This document shows positions 20,982 to 32,995 of a stretch of 64,000 nucleotides of DNA, one piece after another (within the stretch, counting starts at the first letter, position 1; every line of letters begins with the position of its first letter). The translations under genes were made by a program, and so were the position numbers. The notes below the pieces were generated by a model that was not told where the DNA came from, did no database searches, and saw nothing but the letters and a program-made list of their open reading frames with translations. The stretch is from Stemphylium vesicarium (lineage: Eukaryota; Ascomycota; Dothideomycetes; Pleosporales; Pleosporaceae). The DNA is taken from NCBI GenBank assembly GCA_004380135.1, contig QXCR01000017.1, forward strand, positions 230,010 to 294,009, written 5' to 3'.

Positions 20982-23312
20982 ATGGCGTCGGCATACTCAA
21001 ATCTGCCCATGGACGGCGACGACGAATTCGACGAGAGCCAGATCGACTTTACCGACATTGAAGACCAGTTCCAGGTGCGGCTCGATGAGGGGCTCGACGC
21101 TTTTGTGGTGATTGACGGGCTGCCCGTGGTGCCTGAGGACAGCAAGGGCAAGCTGGTCAAGTTTGTGCTGCGGAAGCTAAACAGCGTGGGAAAGGTCAAG
21201 GACGACGGCGTGCACATGCCCGTGGGCGAGACAGGCAAGACGGAGGGGTACGTGGATGCGCGCGCACATGGCGCGTACAAGGCTAGGTCACTGACAGCGA
21301 TATAGATATGCCTTTGTCGAGTACAGCGCACCGGCCGAGGCCGTCGCAGCCGTCAAACAGCTCAACGGCACCCCGCTCGACAAGAAGCACACCATGGCCG
21401 TCAACAAGCTCACCGACATCGACCGCTACGGCAAGGAGGGACGCGTCGATGAGGAGTACCATGCGCCAGAGATTCCCCCGTTCGAGCAGAAGGAGCACCT
21501 CCGGTGGTGGCTGGGCGACGCCGACAGCCGCGACCAGATGGCCATGTACCGCCAGGAAAAGGTCGGCGTCTTCTGGAACGAGAAGGAAGACCAGCCCGAG
21601 CAGGTCGTCGACCGCGAGAACTGGACCGAGTCCTTCATCCAGTGGTCGCCCCAGGGAACCTACCTCACGTCGATGCATGCCCAGGGTGTGCAGCTGTGGG
21701 GTGGCAAGGCCTGGAGCAGACAAAAGCGCTTCGCCCACCCGGGCGTCAACCTCGTCGACTTCTCGCCCGGCGAAAAGTACCTCACCACCTGGTCCCACCG
21801 TCCCCTTCAAGTCGACGAGAACCACCCCGTCCCGTCGCTCTCGCTCGAGGAGGACGGCAAGAACTACATCATCTGGGACATTGCAACTGGCAAGCCTCTG
21901 CGTTCCTTCGCCACCATCGATGTCCCCGGCGGCACCGACGCTGATGGCAACCCCGTTAAGAAGAAGCTACAATGGCCCACGTTCAAGTGGTCCTCCGACG
22001 ACAAATATGTGGCACGCATGACCCAGGGCCAGTCCATCTCCATCTACGAGCTGCCCCGCATGAACCTCCTCGATAAGACATCGATCAAAATTGAGGGTGT
22101 CATGGACTTTGAGTGGGCTCCCGCTACCCCCCGGAGGGAAGGCATTAAGAACTACGAGCAGCTCTTCTGCTACTGGACCCCTGAGCTCGGTAGCAACCCC
22201 GCCAAGGTCGGACTGATGTCAGTCCCATCCAAGGAGATTGTGCGTACCCGTAACCTCTTCAACGTCTCCGATGCCAAGCTACACTGGCAATCAGAAGCTG
22301 CCTACGTCTGCGTCAAGGTCGATCGCCATTCCAAGTCCAAGAAGTCGCTCGCTACCAACTTGGAAATCTTCCGCGTTCGTGAAAAGGGCGTACCCGTTGA
22401 GGTTGTCGACTCCATCAAGGACACCGTCATCAATTTTGCCTGGGAACCCAAGGGTAACCGTTTTGTTCTCATCACCACTGGCGAGGTCATCCAAGGTGCC
22501 GCCGTTGGCCCCAAGACTGCCGTCTCTTTCTTCGCCCCCGAAAAGCTCAAGGGTGGCGCCCCTGGAAACTTCCGCCACATCAGGACCATTGACAAGAAGA
22601 ACAGTAACGCCATCTACTGGTCGCCTAAGGGACGTTTTGTCGTTGTTGCTGCCCTTCAGTCACAGCAATCTTTCGAGCTCGAGTTCTGGGACATGAGCTT
22701 TGACAGGCCAAAGGAAGAATCCGAGAAAGGTGACAAGGAGGTCAACGCCAATCTGCAACTTATGGACACAGCCGAGCACTACGGTGTTACTGATATTGAG
22801 TGGGATCCTACAGGTCGCTACGTTGCCACCGTTGCAAGTGCTTTCCGCCACCGTGTACGTATCATTTCTGCTTTCCGTTGCTTCTGCTAATGCTTTCATA
22901 GATGGAAAACGGATACCATCTTTACGATTTCAAGGGCACACTCCTGCGCGAAGAAGCCATTGAAGGATTCAAACAACTCCTCTGGCGTCCACGACCCCCG
23001 ACACTCCTCTCCAAGGAAGAGCAAGCCGAGATCCGCAAAAATCTGCGCAACTACTCCAAGGTCTTTGATGAACAGGATGTTGCCAAGAAGAGCTCGGCGA
23101 ACAAGGCAGTGGTCGAAGCACGCCGCGAGATGCTGGATGAGTGGCGCAGATGGCGCGATGAGGTTACGCAAAGATTGCGAGACGAAGGCGCAGATCTGGA
23201 ACTCGCATTTCTCAAGGGAGAGACGCCAGGTCAAGCCGATGATGGTCACCAGGAGGAGATTGAGGAGATTGTGGAAGAGATCATTGAAGAGACAGAGGAG
23301 GTCATCAACTAG
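20982..23312 (+). CDS. PRT1: Eukaryotic translation initiation factor 3 subunit b
   Basis: Three exons, 20982-21247, 21306-22854 and 22902-23312, encode 741 residues, the usual length for fungal eIF3b. The introns are 58 and 47 bp with GTACGT donors. An acidic N-terminus (DDEFDESQIDFTDIEDQF) precedes an RRM (FVVIDGLPVV to YAFVEYSAPAEAVAAVKQLNG) split by intron 1. The central region is the nine-bladed WD40-like propeller of eIF3b, with VGVFWNEKEDQ, WSPQGTYL and FDWEWxP-like segments, and the C-terminus is a charged helix ending in Glu-rich sequence. eIF3b is the scaffold of eIF3, which binds the 40S subunit and the other initiation factors. Codon use is strongly C-biased at third positions, as in highly expressed fungal genes. 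Confidence 0.97.
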
Positions 23313-23607
23313 CTTGATCCAGCATTTCGGACCCGGAGGCAGCCTGAACGCTGACCAGCAAAGGTGACGGAAAGTTAGGTTGCTATAAAATGATTACATC
23401 AACAAATGACGGTATCTTTATGATGTTTTTGTACATTATAATCACATTACGACTGTGTGGATGGGCTGAACACTCTGAACAGACTTTAATGATGACCACT
23501 TGAAAGAGCGGGGCCCTATCAATGCACATCTCGTGGTATTGTATCGACTGGGCCATTCATGGTATAATTGATTCATGAAATGGTGGCTTGATAAAAAGCT
23601 GTAAACG

Positions 23608-24892
23608 TCATGTCTTCCGCCGGCCTTCGAGTTTAGCTTTGTAGTGCTGCCAGAATCAGTGCATGCATGTTCAAGCCACATCCAGGAATGCTTACCTGGC
23701 AGCTACTTTTCAAACCTTCTTCGAGGCCGACTTTAGGCTTGTATCCTAGCAACAGCCTTGCTTTGTTTATACTAACGTATCTGTCCCTGCACCCATCACT
23801 CACAATACCCCGACTTAAAAGGCTCTCTACCCCTGTAACGCACTCGATCCATTCGGCACAGTAGCCTAGCCACCAAGCTAAAGACTCTGGCACTGTGACC
23901 TGGAACTTAGGAACGTGACCAAATTCCTTCCAAATTCCCAGGCACATGTCCCTAGCCGTGACAGGTTCGCCGTTGGTGATGAACATGGCTTCTCCAGCCG
24001 CCGTTTGAGAGTTCAAGAGATTGCCAACAGCAAGTACATGCGCGTATGCCACATTGTTGACATGAACAAAATCTTGCAAGTTGTTGCCTGTGCCGAGAAC
24101 GAAGGGTGTTTGGCCGGCCGCGATGCACGAATGAATGGTAGGAATACATACCGCATCGTTGGGACCAAATATTGGTGCTGACCGAAGAGCACACGTGGCA
24201 AACTCATGGGTACTCGCAGCAAGAACCAGATCTTCAGCAATCGCCTGGACTTTGTAAGCTTTTTTGTAATATAGTCATTCGTTAAGGCCTTCAGCTTCGG
24301 CTTCGGGGCGTCTCAACCATTCGATGACGCGTCGAGAAGGATGATACAATATAGGGATGCTATGACAAGTAGTGCAAGACTTGGGCGAACAGATCATGTA
24401 CCAAAATGGAGGATGTCTCACCTTGCTCAGTCCATAGCTTGTGTTGGCTCTTTTTGTCGGCCAACGCTCGTCAACATTTCTGAAATTGTGGCCCAGCTCA
24501 TCTAGTACAACGGTCACGCTACTCGTGTAGACAAATCCCTTGGCGCCATGTTCCCTACTCGCCTCCATGACGTTCTTTGTCCCCTCGACATTGATCTTGA
24601 AAATGGCATCTTTACCCTTCACGGAATACCGCTTCGTGCCGAGCGGGTAAACGCCTACTGTATGTACTACTACAGCAGGTCGAGCTTCGGAGAATACGTT
24701 GGACAATGACGACGCATCCAGGATGTCGCAGCGAACATATCGGACGTCGTTTGCAAACGTGGTACTGCCGAGGGATGGGGGGTTGACATCGATGGCTGTT
24801 ATGGCATATCTTTTCGTATCCAAGAGTGCCGATACAATTGCAGTACCTAGGAATCCGCAGCCACCTGTCACCAGGACACGGGGTAATTCCAT
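23608..24892 (-). CDS. 3-beta-hydroxysteroid dehydrogenase / C-3 sterol dehydrogenase-like (ERG26-like)
   Basis: Three exons, 24422-24892, 23696-24244 and 23608-23646, encode 352 residues. Intron 1 (177 bp, GTGAGA donor) joins YGLSK to AIAEDLVLAAS, which is the natural family continuation; intron 2 (49 bp, GTAAGC) adds a 12-residue tail. The start MELPRVLVTGG places the NAD-binding TGG-x2-GFLG motif at the N-terminus. The short-chain dehydrogenase catalytic pair is present as Y-x3-K in SYGLSK, with the serine in VYTSS. The mid-region has RSAPIFGP and VHVNNVAYAHVLA, typical of the 3-beta-HSD/NSDHL branch. Such enzymes oxidise the 3-hydroxyl of sterols at the ER. Fungi often carry paralogues of Erg26, so this may act on another substrate. 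An upstream in-frame ATG at 25000 is less likely. Confidence 0.82.
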
Positions 24893-25581
24893 TGCAAAAG
24901 GTAGGGAGATTCTTGCGATGGCTTGGTGGGAATGTAGGACGCACTCACACAACGGTGGGGCGCGTTGCTTCGCCGCACATTCCGGTCCGTTCTTGATCAA
25001 GTCCTCCTAGTAGTCAGAGGATTCTCAGTCCTCTTTGGTGGTTTCTGTTGTGAATGTTGGTTTGACGTGTTTGAGAGGCCGGGGTAACGCAAGAGCGGTC
25101 GACTTTGATTGACGTGGAAGTGGCTAGGGGCGCTCAGGCGCGACCTCGGGACGCTTTCTTTCTCGCGTTGCGCCTAGACCCAGTCGGGCACTCGCCCCCA
25201 CGACTTCTCACGAAGACACCAGGTAGCCTCGGCTCGCTGCTCACAATAGACACATGGGATCACTTGACTGTCTGGCCCACAAGAATTGCAGAGAAAGTAT
25301 TGGGTGGACGCAATCACCAATATCTACGTCCTGTAGTAAGCGCATATGCCCACTCTTCAAATTCAAGCAGCACACACACTCGATGCATATTGCAAAACTG
25401 CCCTCGTTAAATTCCTACGAGACAACAGTGACTCATCAAGATTGAATCGGCAGCGAACTCGTGTGAGAAGACATCAGATTCTTTCCCATGTAATGTGCTG
25501 ACCACTCGCATCCTGCAGCTGGTTTGACATTTCGCAGACACAGCCAACTAACGAGAAAATATTTTTCTCAACAACACAACC
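24893..25581. other. Divergent promoter region
   Basis: A 689-bp spacer between the sterol dehydrogenase (minus) and the NAT9-like gene (plus). Only short frames without recognisable content. Confidence 0.4.
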
Positions 25582-26494
25582 ATGAAGATCAATCAAAACG
25601 AAGGTTCGGGAGTTCTACTACGCTAAACATCCTGCGATACTGACTAGTGTCAGCCGTTCGTTCACCACGACTCTTACTTGTCCCATACTGCTCACACCAC
25701 GTCCCAACCTACCACCAATGGATGCAGGATGAGGTACCCCTCCATACCCAAAGTCCAATTCAGCGGATGTAACGAGAGTCTAATGGTAATGTAGGAATTA
25801 CAAAAGCTCACAGCATCTGAACCCCTTACGCTTGCGGAAGAATATGCAATGCAGCGGTCTTGGAGACAAGACCCCGACAAACTAACCTTTATCATCTGCA
25901 AGGCAGCAGAAGCGTCGAAAACTTGGACAACTCCTTCCCATGAGCCGAAGAGAGCCATCACACCAGGGAAAGAGGATGCGCCAGATGGCATGATCGGGGA
26001 TGTTGTGAGCGAAGTCCTGAAATGAGTAGCCCATGAGATGTTGGCTAATTCGTAGACCCCCGACTCAGAACCTTTTCCTGTATCCTGACCCGGATGAAGA
26101 AGAAGAAGACGATAACATGGAAGTGAGGGAAAAGCATACGCGAATAGTTGGCGAAATTGAAATCATGATTGCACGTTCGGATGCCCAAGGCCAAGGGCTT
26201 GGGCGGGAGGCGTTGCAGTCATTTCTGTGGTACGTGGAGACGTCACTACCTGCCATCTTGAGTGAGTACATCCAAGACGAAGACAAGGCTGGCTATATGA
26301 GCTACCTGAGAGTCAAGATTGACAAGGACAATACCCGCAGTCTCGGGTTGTTTCAAAAGCTGGGTTTCATGCATGTTAGCGGGCCAAATTATTTTGGCGA
26401 GATGGAGCTCAGATCACAGGTTGTAGCCGGGCGAGACGGGAGTATGGGCGGTGCGGCATGGGTTGCCGAAAGGATGGAATATGGCACTTTGTGA
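25582..26494 (+). CDS. NAT9-like GNAT N-acetyltransferase
   Basis: Four exons, 25582-25603, 25648-25733, 25807-26004 and 26069-26494, give 243 residues. The first exon is only 22 nt, and the first intron is 44 bp. Spliced, it reads MKINQNE, then LLLVPYCSHHVPTYHQWMQ, LTASEPLTLAEEYAMQRSW, GDVNLFL and the acetyl-CoA site region EIEIMIARSDAQGQGLGREAL (Q/R-x2-G-x-G/A loop), ending with LFQKLGFMHV. This order is that of N-acetyltransferase 9, a GNAT-family protein. In animals NAT9 has been linked to microtubule stability; the fungal role is not established. The acceptor at 25806 was chosen because it yields the conserved TASEPL. The sequence between QD and LTASEPL is a few residues shorter than I expect, so a microexon may be missed. 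Confidence 0.85.
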
Positions 26495-26631
26495 ACAGAG
26501 ACGTGGACAGGTCCCGAGCTCAGAACAAGTATGGGAACTGAATGCCAAGGTCGCCCACAAGCGCGTAATGAGATTGGTATCTAATATGGAATGCTATCAC
26601 AAAACGCCTGACAATGCAACATGCTTTTTAC

Positions 26632-28407
26632 TCAAGTCTCGTCCTCATCTTCAGTCGCCGTGCTATTGATTAGGCTTTTCCGGGGCACTTCAAAAACGTA
26701 GATGCCGTTCTTCACTTTTCCTGACATCCACCTAGCTAACCTGGGCTCCTTGCCGACGGCTGCCACTATGCACAAGCCGTCTTTGCCTCTGTCACCTCTC
26801 TCTTGTATTGAAAGACCATTAACAATTCCCCGGATCAAAACTGCTTCATCTTCACTATCGCCGCTCATAGTAGGAGGGCCCTGATGGATAGGCACGTGCC
26901 CAATCTGGCCAAGAGGTTCGATGCTCTTCTTGTCCGCCGTAATTTTCCAAGCGCGTATCCAGCCGTCCCAGCTCGCAGTGAGAACAAGGTCAGCAAAAGG
27001 TACAGTGGCAAGCGCTGTAACATATCGCGGTAGACGCGGCCCTGGCTGGACGGACGTGGCGGCGTCGTGATTGGCCGACATTTCCTCAGGCGAGAGGGGG
27101 GGATCACGGCCGTGAGCAAGCGGATAGGTGAATAGGGGTTTCTTCCTGTTGACTGACCATAACGAGAGGGCACCGTTGTCAGAAGCTGTAACAAACAAGC
27201 TGGCATCAAGGAGGCCGACACAATCGATGGAGCCCTCTGCGTAGGCGATGGGCGGATCTTGGTCGTGGGAGTCGATGCCATTGATTAGTCGGTCATTTCC
27301 GTCGTGGCCATGGACGCTCTTGCCGAAGCGGCCTTTGCGCAGCTTATCCAGACCCTTTTGTCGTGCGGTGCCGCCACCGTGGAAGACGAGTTGATTTTCC
27401 TCGACGACTCTCCACAAGCGGGCAGTGCGATCTCGGGCACCTACACTAACGCAGGTTTCCTGATTAAGTTCGAGACCACCGGCAACACCGATGACGGCGT
27501 CTTGATGTCCCACGAGCGTCTCAATGTAAGCGGATTCTGGCGCGCTCCACACAATGACGGCTCGGTCTGCTCCGCCAGAGAACAGCTGTTCGGTGCCTCT
27601 CCGAAAGGAAAGGGAGAGAACGGCGTCCCGATGGCGGGTGAACAAGTGGCGAGGTGTGAGGGTGTCGGCGTCCCAGATGATGAGGCGGGCGTGCACATCG
27701 CCCGTAGCGAGGTACTTGGCCGAGTCAGAGATGGCGATGGAGACAATCTCGCCAGTGTGGCCCAGGTAGGACCTGTCGCCCTTTTTGTCCTTGTTGCCCT
27801 TGCGCCAGAAAAGTCTCTTGGGCGCCCTACGCGGTGTGATGTTGGAGGGGCGGGCGGGATCGGGGGCATATGATTTGGGGTCGGCAATGTCCCATTTCTC
27901 GACTACCAAGTCTTTGCTGATTGTCCAGGCGTAGGGCAGTTTGACGGCGCAGCCTGTTGTGGCCTTGTGCAGGCCCGAGTAGGCGGCCGTGTGGGAGGCG
28001 CGCCCAAAGTCGAGATGGTCGGCGATGGAGCGGTAGATTTTGCCCTTACCCTCTGCGACATCTTCCTTGAGTCTTTCGGCAATCAGGTCCTTGTCGATTT
28101 GCTCGGCGTCGAAGCCCACGTCGTCGTCGACCTCGTTGCGGATGTTCTCCAGGTAGCGCTCAGCCAGGCGGAGGCGCTTCTCGGCCGCCGTTTCGTTCTC
28201 GTCCTCTGATGTATCCGAGTCGTCTTGGGCATCGTCGAGTGCGGGCGCGCCGTCACTGTCGGACGAGTCGCTGCCGCTGATGGATTCTTCTCGCTCGGCG
28301 CGGCGGGCGCTGGCGTCGGTGTTGCGCCTCTTGGGAGCACCGGCAGGCGCCTCGGCGCGCTTCCGTTTCCTTTGCGAGGCGGGTGTGGTGAAGAAGGACG
28401 ACGACAT
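26632..28407 (-). CDS. RRP9: U3 snoRNP WD40 protein Rrp9 (U3-55K)
   Basis: A single exon; 591 codons from the ATG at 28407 (MSSSFFTTPASQRKRKR). The open frame extends upstream to 28614, but that part reads Gly/Pro low-complexity and is most likely 5' UTR. The N-terminus is basic and then acidic Ser/Asp/Glu-rich, with a helical segment (AEKRLRLAERYLENIRNEVDDD). WD40 repeats follow, for example YLGHTGEIVSIAISDSAKYLATG, FTRHRDAVLSLSFRRG and LVGHQDAVIGVAGG. This matches Rrp9, which binds the U3 snoRNA box B/C motif in the nucleolus and is needed for 18S rRNA processing. It is divergent from the proteasome gene RPT4, with 362 bp between starts, and converges on the NAT9-like gene 137 bp away. Confidence 0.93.
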   Translation of the reverse strand: MSSSFFTTPASQRKRKRAEAPAGAPKRRNTDASARRAEREESISGSDSSDSDGAPALDDAQDDSDTSEDENETAAEKRLRLAERYLENIRNEVDDDVGFDAEQIDKDLIAERLKEDVAEGKGKIYRSIADHLDFGRASHTAAYSGLHKATTGCAVKLPYAWTISKDLVVEKWDIADPKSYAPDPARPSNITPRRAPKRLFWRKGNKDKKGDRSYLGHTGEIVSIAISDSAKYLATGDVHARLIIWDADTLTPRHLFTRHRDAVLSLSFRRGTEQLFSGGADRAVIVWSAPESAYIETLVGHQDAVIGVAGGLELNQETCVSVGARDRTARLWRVVEENQLVFHGGGTARQKGLDKLRKGRFGKSVHGHDGNDRLINGIDSHDQDPPIAYAEGSIDCVGLLDASLFVTASDNGALSLWSVNRKKPLFTYPLAHGRDPPLSPEEMSANHDAATSVQPGPRLPRYVTALATVPFADLVLTASWDGWIRAWKITADKKSIEPLGQIGHVPIHQGPPTMSGDSEDEAVLIRGIVNGLSIQERGDRGKDGLCIVAAVGKEPRLARWMSGKVKNGIYVFEVPRKSLINSTATEDEDET

Positions 28408-28769
28408 GGCTGCGTTGCTGTTTCTCAGTCTTGCGACGACGAAGCCGGATGCTTTTCCTGAAATTTGATCGGCCAACTTTTTTTCCAACGCCGACGGGGG
28501 GAGCTGCCACCGCCGCGGAGGTCTTGGCGCGCCCGTGCACCCATGAGCGCGCCCGTCCCGGCGCTGCGTGGAGGCTGGCCGTTCACCACCACCACCACCA
28601 CCACCACTACCCACTACCCACTACTACCATCATCGCCGTCTAATCGTCGCCGTCCACTCTTCCCCGAACGGCTGTCTTGTCACCCGCCAGACGTCTCGAC
28701 GCCAACAAACCCGGCCGCTGTTTCCTCAGGACCGCCTCTCACTCCACATCCACACACATCTCCCCAGCC
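28408..28769. other. Divergent RRP9/RPT4 promoter with CAC repeat
   Basis: A 362-bp shared upstream region. It includes a CAC trinucleotide run at about 28586-28612 followed by three CCCACTA-like units, and is pyrimidine-rich toward the RPT4 start. Confidence 0.5.
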
Positions 28770-30055
28770 ATGAGTAGCAGCGGCGACCAAGAGCGCGAGC
28801 ATGCGCTCGAAGCCTACAAGTCCAAGCTGCTCGAGTCACGAGAGTGGGAGGCCAAGCTCAAAGCGCTGCGACTAGACATAAAAGGTCTCCAGCACGACTT
28901 TGACGTATCAGAAGACAACATCAAGGCGCTGCAGAGCGTGGGCCAGATAATAGGCGAGGTGCTGAAGCAGCTTGATGAGGAGCGTTGTAGGTAGCAGCAA
29001 AGCCCCCATTGCTCCCGTGCTCCCGTGCTAACGTTCCTGCAGTCATCGTAAAGGCATCGTCAGGTCCCCGCTATGTGGTCGGATGCCGGTCAAAGGTCGA
29101 TAAGGTGAAGCTCAAGCAAGGCACCCGTGTTGCACTCGACATGACGACCCTTACCATAATGCGCATGCTGCCCCGCGAAGTCGACCCCCTCGTCTACAAC
29201 ATGTCGCTGGAGGATCCTGGCCAGGTCAGCTTTGGTGGTATTGGTGGTCTGAACGAGCAGATCCGCGAGCTGCGCGAGGTCATCGAGCTGCCGCTGAAGA
29301 ACCCCGAGCTCTTCCTACGAGTAGGCATCAAGCCACCAAAGGGTGTCTTGCTCTACGGGCCGCCAGGCACTGGAAAGACGCTGCTGGCCCGCGCCGTGGC
29401 GAGCAGTCTGGAGACAAACTTCCTCAAGGTCGTCTCATCGGCTATTGTTGACAAGTACATTGGCGAGTCGGCGCGTCTGATCCGCGAGATGTTTGGCTAC
29501 GCAAAAGAGCACGAGCCCTGCATCATCTTCATGGACGAGATTGACGCAATCGGTGGCCGACGCTTCTCCGAGGGAACATCGGCAGATCGCGAGATCCAGC
29601 GAACTCTGATGGAACTGCTCAACCAGTTGGACGGTTTCGACTACCTCGGCCAAACCAAGATCATCATGGCCACCAACCGGCCAGATACCCTTGACCCTGC
29701 CCTTCTCCGTGCTGGACGTCTTGACCGCAAGCTTGAGATTCCCCTGCCCAACGAAGTCGGACGTCTTGAGATTCTCAAGATTCACTCTGGCAGTGTAGTC
29801 ACGGACGGCGAGATTGATTTCGAAAGTATTGTCAAGATGAGCGATGGCATGAACGGCGCTGATCTGCGCAATGTCGTCACAGAAGCGTGAGTACCACGGC
29901 AACATCTTGAAATATCCAGGCTAACATGCTACAGCGGTCTCTTCGCTATCAAGGACTACCGGGATTCCATCAACCAAGACGACTTCAACAAGGCAGTGAG
30001 GAAGATGGCAGAGTCGAAGAAGCTGGAAGGCAAGCTAGACTACCAAAAGTTGTAG
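28770..30055 (+). CDS. RPT4: 26S proteasome regulatory ATPase Rpt4
   Basis: Three exons, 28770-28986, 29043-29886 and 29935-30055, encode 393 residues, the normal size. The introns are 56 and 48 bp with CTAAC branches. The N-terminal coiled coil (LKALRLDIKGLQHDFDVSEDN) is followed by the OB-fold region and an AAA domain with Walker A GPPGTGKT at about 178-185, Walker B FMDEID at about 235-240 and the arginine finger region LLRAGRLDRK. KVDKVKLKQGTRVALDMTTLTIMR identifies the Rpt4/PSMC6 branch. It is one of six ATPases in the base of the 19S particle that unfold ubiquitinated substrates and feed them to the 20S core. Confidence 0.97.
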
Positions 30056-30176
30056 CGTGGCAGGCCAACACACACATGATGGCAGTGACGAGGCCAAAGC
30101 AATGAGCATCATGTAAGATAGAATACGGCATGACCGGGCAAAATTAATTCTCCAACCGTCGCACGCTTTCTTCGAC

Positions 30177-30226
<50 letters not shown>

Positions 30227-30400
30227 TGCATGCTCTTATAGCATTAGTGACGTATGTGTGTCTAGCCTTGAGTTGGTCCGACCGGCCGTTGCAGGTGTGC
30301 ACGTGAGAGCGCGCTTTGGCGAAATGCAGCCTCCGTTGACCAATGCTGCGGGACAGGGCCTACTCTACTCTACACGCTCACACCATTCTGCTGCAACACG
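30056..30400. other. Intergenic RPT4 to cyclophilin gene
   Basis: A 345-bp spacer between two genes in the same direction. It holds the TG microsatellite listed separately; otherwise nothing was recognised. Confidence 0.5.
30179..30228. repeat. (TG)n microsatellite
   Basis: About twenty uninterrupted TG units followed by TA and four more TG units, in the 3' flank of RPT4. Length is likely polymorphic between isolates. Confidence 0.98.
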
Positions 30401-32449
30401 ATGCCGGACATGAAGGCATCGCAATCGCCGACCAGACCCAAGCGCTCTCGCACCGAAATGGAAGTCGACAGCGGCGCCCACGCAAACCCGGTAGCAGCGC
30501 AAACCCACGACGGTAACGCCTGGCCCGCGCAAACACGCGCGCAGACCCTCTAATGACATTTCCTGTAGATGACACCTCTTCCGACGACGATGACGACGAC
30601 TTTGGGCCTGCGCTCCCCTCCACAGCGCCCAAGAAGAAGAAGCGCAAGCTGCCGTATGAGAAGCTCTATGTTGCTGCCCTGCCCGGCGCAACCCGCTACT
30701 CCAAGTCGCTCATGCACCGCGAGCAGCTGTGCTTCACCACCTTCACTCCCCACACCGACTTTCTGATCACGAGCTCTATCGATGGCGTCGTCAAGTTTTG
30801 GAAGAAAGACTTCGGAGGCATCGAGTTCGTCAAAGAATTCCGCGCGCACAGCGGCGAGATAAAATCTGTGAGCGTGAGCGCCGACGGTCGCAGCTTTGCA
30901 ACGGCGGGGGCAGACAAGACTATCAAGATCTTCGACGTCGTAACATTCGACCTGTTGGCAATGCTGAGCCTGGAATACTCCCCCTATGCTGTTTGCTGGT
31001 TGCACGGCCGAGGCGCAAGCTTCCCGCAACTGGCCGTCAGCTCCGAAGAGAACAGCTGGATCCGCGTGTACGATGGCAGGGGCGAGAGCCCAGACCCACT
31101 GCAAGTTTTGAATAGCATACACAGGGCTCCTGTGAGTTTAATGGCCTACAACAACCACTACGACTGCGTCGTGAGCGTCGACCAGGGTGGCATGGTAGAG
31201 TACTGGAGACCAAACGGCAGCTTTGAAAAGCCCGACAATGTCTGGTCTTTGAAGAGCTCAACCAACCTGTTCGAGTTCAAAAAGTCTAAATGCGTCCCTT
31301 CGTCTTTGACCATCTCGCCCACAGGAAAGCAATTTGCTACCTTTTCCTTTCCTGATCGTAAGATCCGTGTCTTCGACTTCGCCACAGGAAAACTTCATCG
31401 AACCTACGACGAGTCTATTGAAACAATTACAAGTATGCAGCAGGCCGGCACCGCAGTTCAGCATCTAGAGGACATGGAGTTTGGACGAAGAATAGCTGTC
31501 GAGAGAGAGCTTGACCAGCCCTGGTTGCGATGTCGCATGAACGTCGTCTTCGACGAGACGAGCAATTTTATCCTCTATGGCACCATGTACGGCGTCAAGG
31601 TCATCAACACGGTCACGAACAAGCTTGTGAAGCTTTACGGTCAGGAAGAGTCCATCCGGCCACTGTGGTTATGTCTCTATCAAGGCCAACCTGAGAAGAA
31701 GGGCGTTGTCACAGTCGAGATGGCAGCCAGTGAGAACCCACTACTACAAGAGGCCGAAGCACGGGACGCCATGCTTGTCTCTACAGGCTCCGCCAAGGTT
31801 CGCTTCTACATGTACACCAACGACTCCACCGCTGCAAAGTCTGTGCGTGACGTGCAGAACGAAAAGCCACGAGCCGCCGCTTCGAACAAGAAGAACGACG
31901 AGCAAGCGCTCGCTGCGACAGGCACGACTGCCACCCTCCACACTACCTATGGCGACATTACGATTCGCTTGTTCCCAGACGCTGCCCCCAAAGCTGTAGA
32001 GAACTTTGTCACCCATGCCCGCAATAACTATTACAACAACGTCATATTCCATCGTGTGATTCGCAAATTCATGATTCAGACTGGCGACCCACTCGGCGAT
32101 GGGACGGGCGGTGAAAGTATATGGGGAAAGGAATTTGCAGACGAGTTCTCCAATCTGAAGCATGACAAGGCCTACACAGTCAGCATGGCGAATGCGGGGC
32201 CTAATTCAAATGGCAGCCAGTTTTTCATCACCACCGAGAAGACGGTAAGTATCGCCTCTACTGCGAAAGTCTTTGTCCATTCTTTTAGATGGCGCTAACC
32301 TCGACACACAGCCTTGGCTTGACAACAAGCATACCATCTTCGGGCGCGCCATTGCAGGCATGGATGTCATCCACAAGATCGAGAACACAAAGGTGTACAA
32401 GGAAAAGCCAGAGGACGATATCAAGATTATCAGCATCTCCATCTCGTAA
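30401..32449 (+). CDS. WD40-repeat peptidyl-prolyl isomerase (PPWD1/Cyp15-type)
   Basis: Three exons, 30401-30512, 30569-32244 and 32312-32449, encode 641 residues, close to human PPWD1. The introns (56 and 67 bp) have GTAACG and GTAAGT donors. The N-terminus is basic, then Asp-rich (DDTSSDDDDDDFGP) and Lys-rich (PKKKKRKLPYEKLY, a likely nuclear signal). WD40 repeats occupy about residues 85-400. A C-terminal cyclophilin domain starts at about 490 (LHTTYGDITIRLFPDAAPKAVENF), with the active-site FHRVIRKFMIQTGDP, GTGGESIWG and NGSQFFIT segments intact and the last exon supplying WLDNKHTIFGR. The family is nuclear and found in spliceosomal C complexes; it isomerises proline bonds. Confidence 0.95.
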
Positions 32450-32995
32450 ACATCCAAGTCAAGAGAGGCTCATGCTCTCTAGCAATACATGTCTTCATGT
32501 CATAATTGAGATACATTGAGCATTCCATACGTCATGTGTGCTGCATGACGATATCCAACCCGTATTCATGTAAGTGAAAGGATACCTCGAGCAAGTGCTA
32601 TTGCGGCCGAGCCAAGCTCCTCTCCTACACGTACATGCCTGTCCCACCATGCAATTGCCCTGTGTGAACGCCATTCCCCGAAACACCCCTGTCTCTAAAC
32701 CCTTGTATGCCTGTGACCCAAACCCACCGTTGAAAAAGACAAGACAAGAACAGACCAATTTGACTACCGACAAATATGCCATCATCCACCCGCGTTCAGG
32801 CCCTGCGTGTGCAGCGCCAAAACAAACTCAAACAAATACACCAGTCCGCCTGAAAACCCATGCCTGAACGTGTCAAGAATATTTCGCGCATTGTCAGGTC
32901 CCCTCGGGAATCTTATGCCGAATAACAAGCGCCAAAAAAAAATTCTGCATAAACTATAGCTGTCGAGATGTGTGGATGTGTGCCTGTATGCGTAC
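32450..32995. other. Convergent 3' region
   Basis: A 546-bp spacer between the stops of the WD40-cyclophilin gene and ATG1. No coding content recognised; a short A9 run lies near 32933. Confidence 0.45.

Noticed and set aside
28408..28614. Upstream extension of the RRP9 frame
   Set aside because: Gly/Pro/Arg low complexity; the ATG at 28407 begins the family-like N-terminus.
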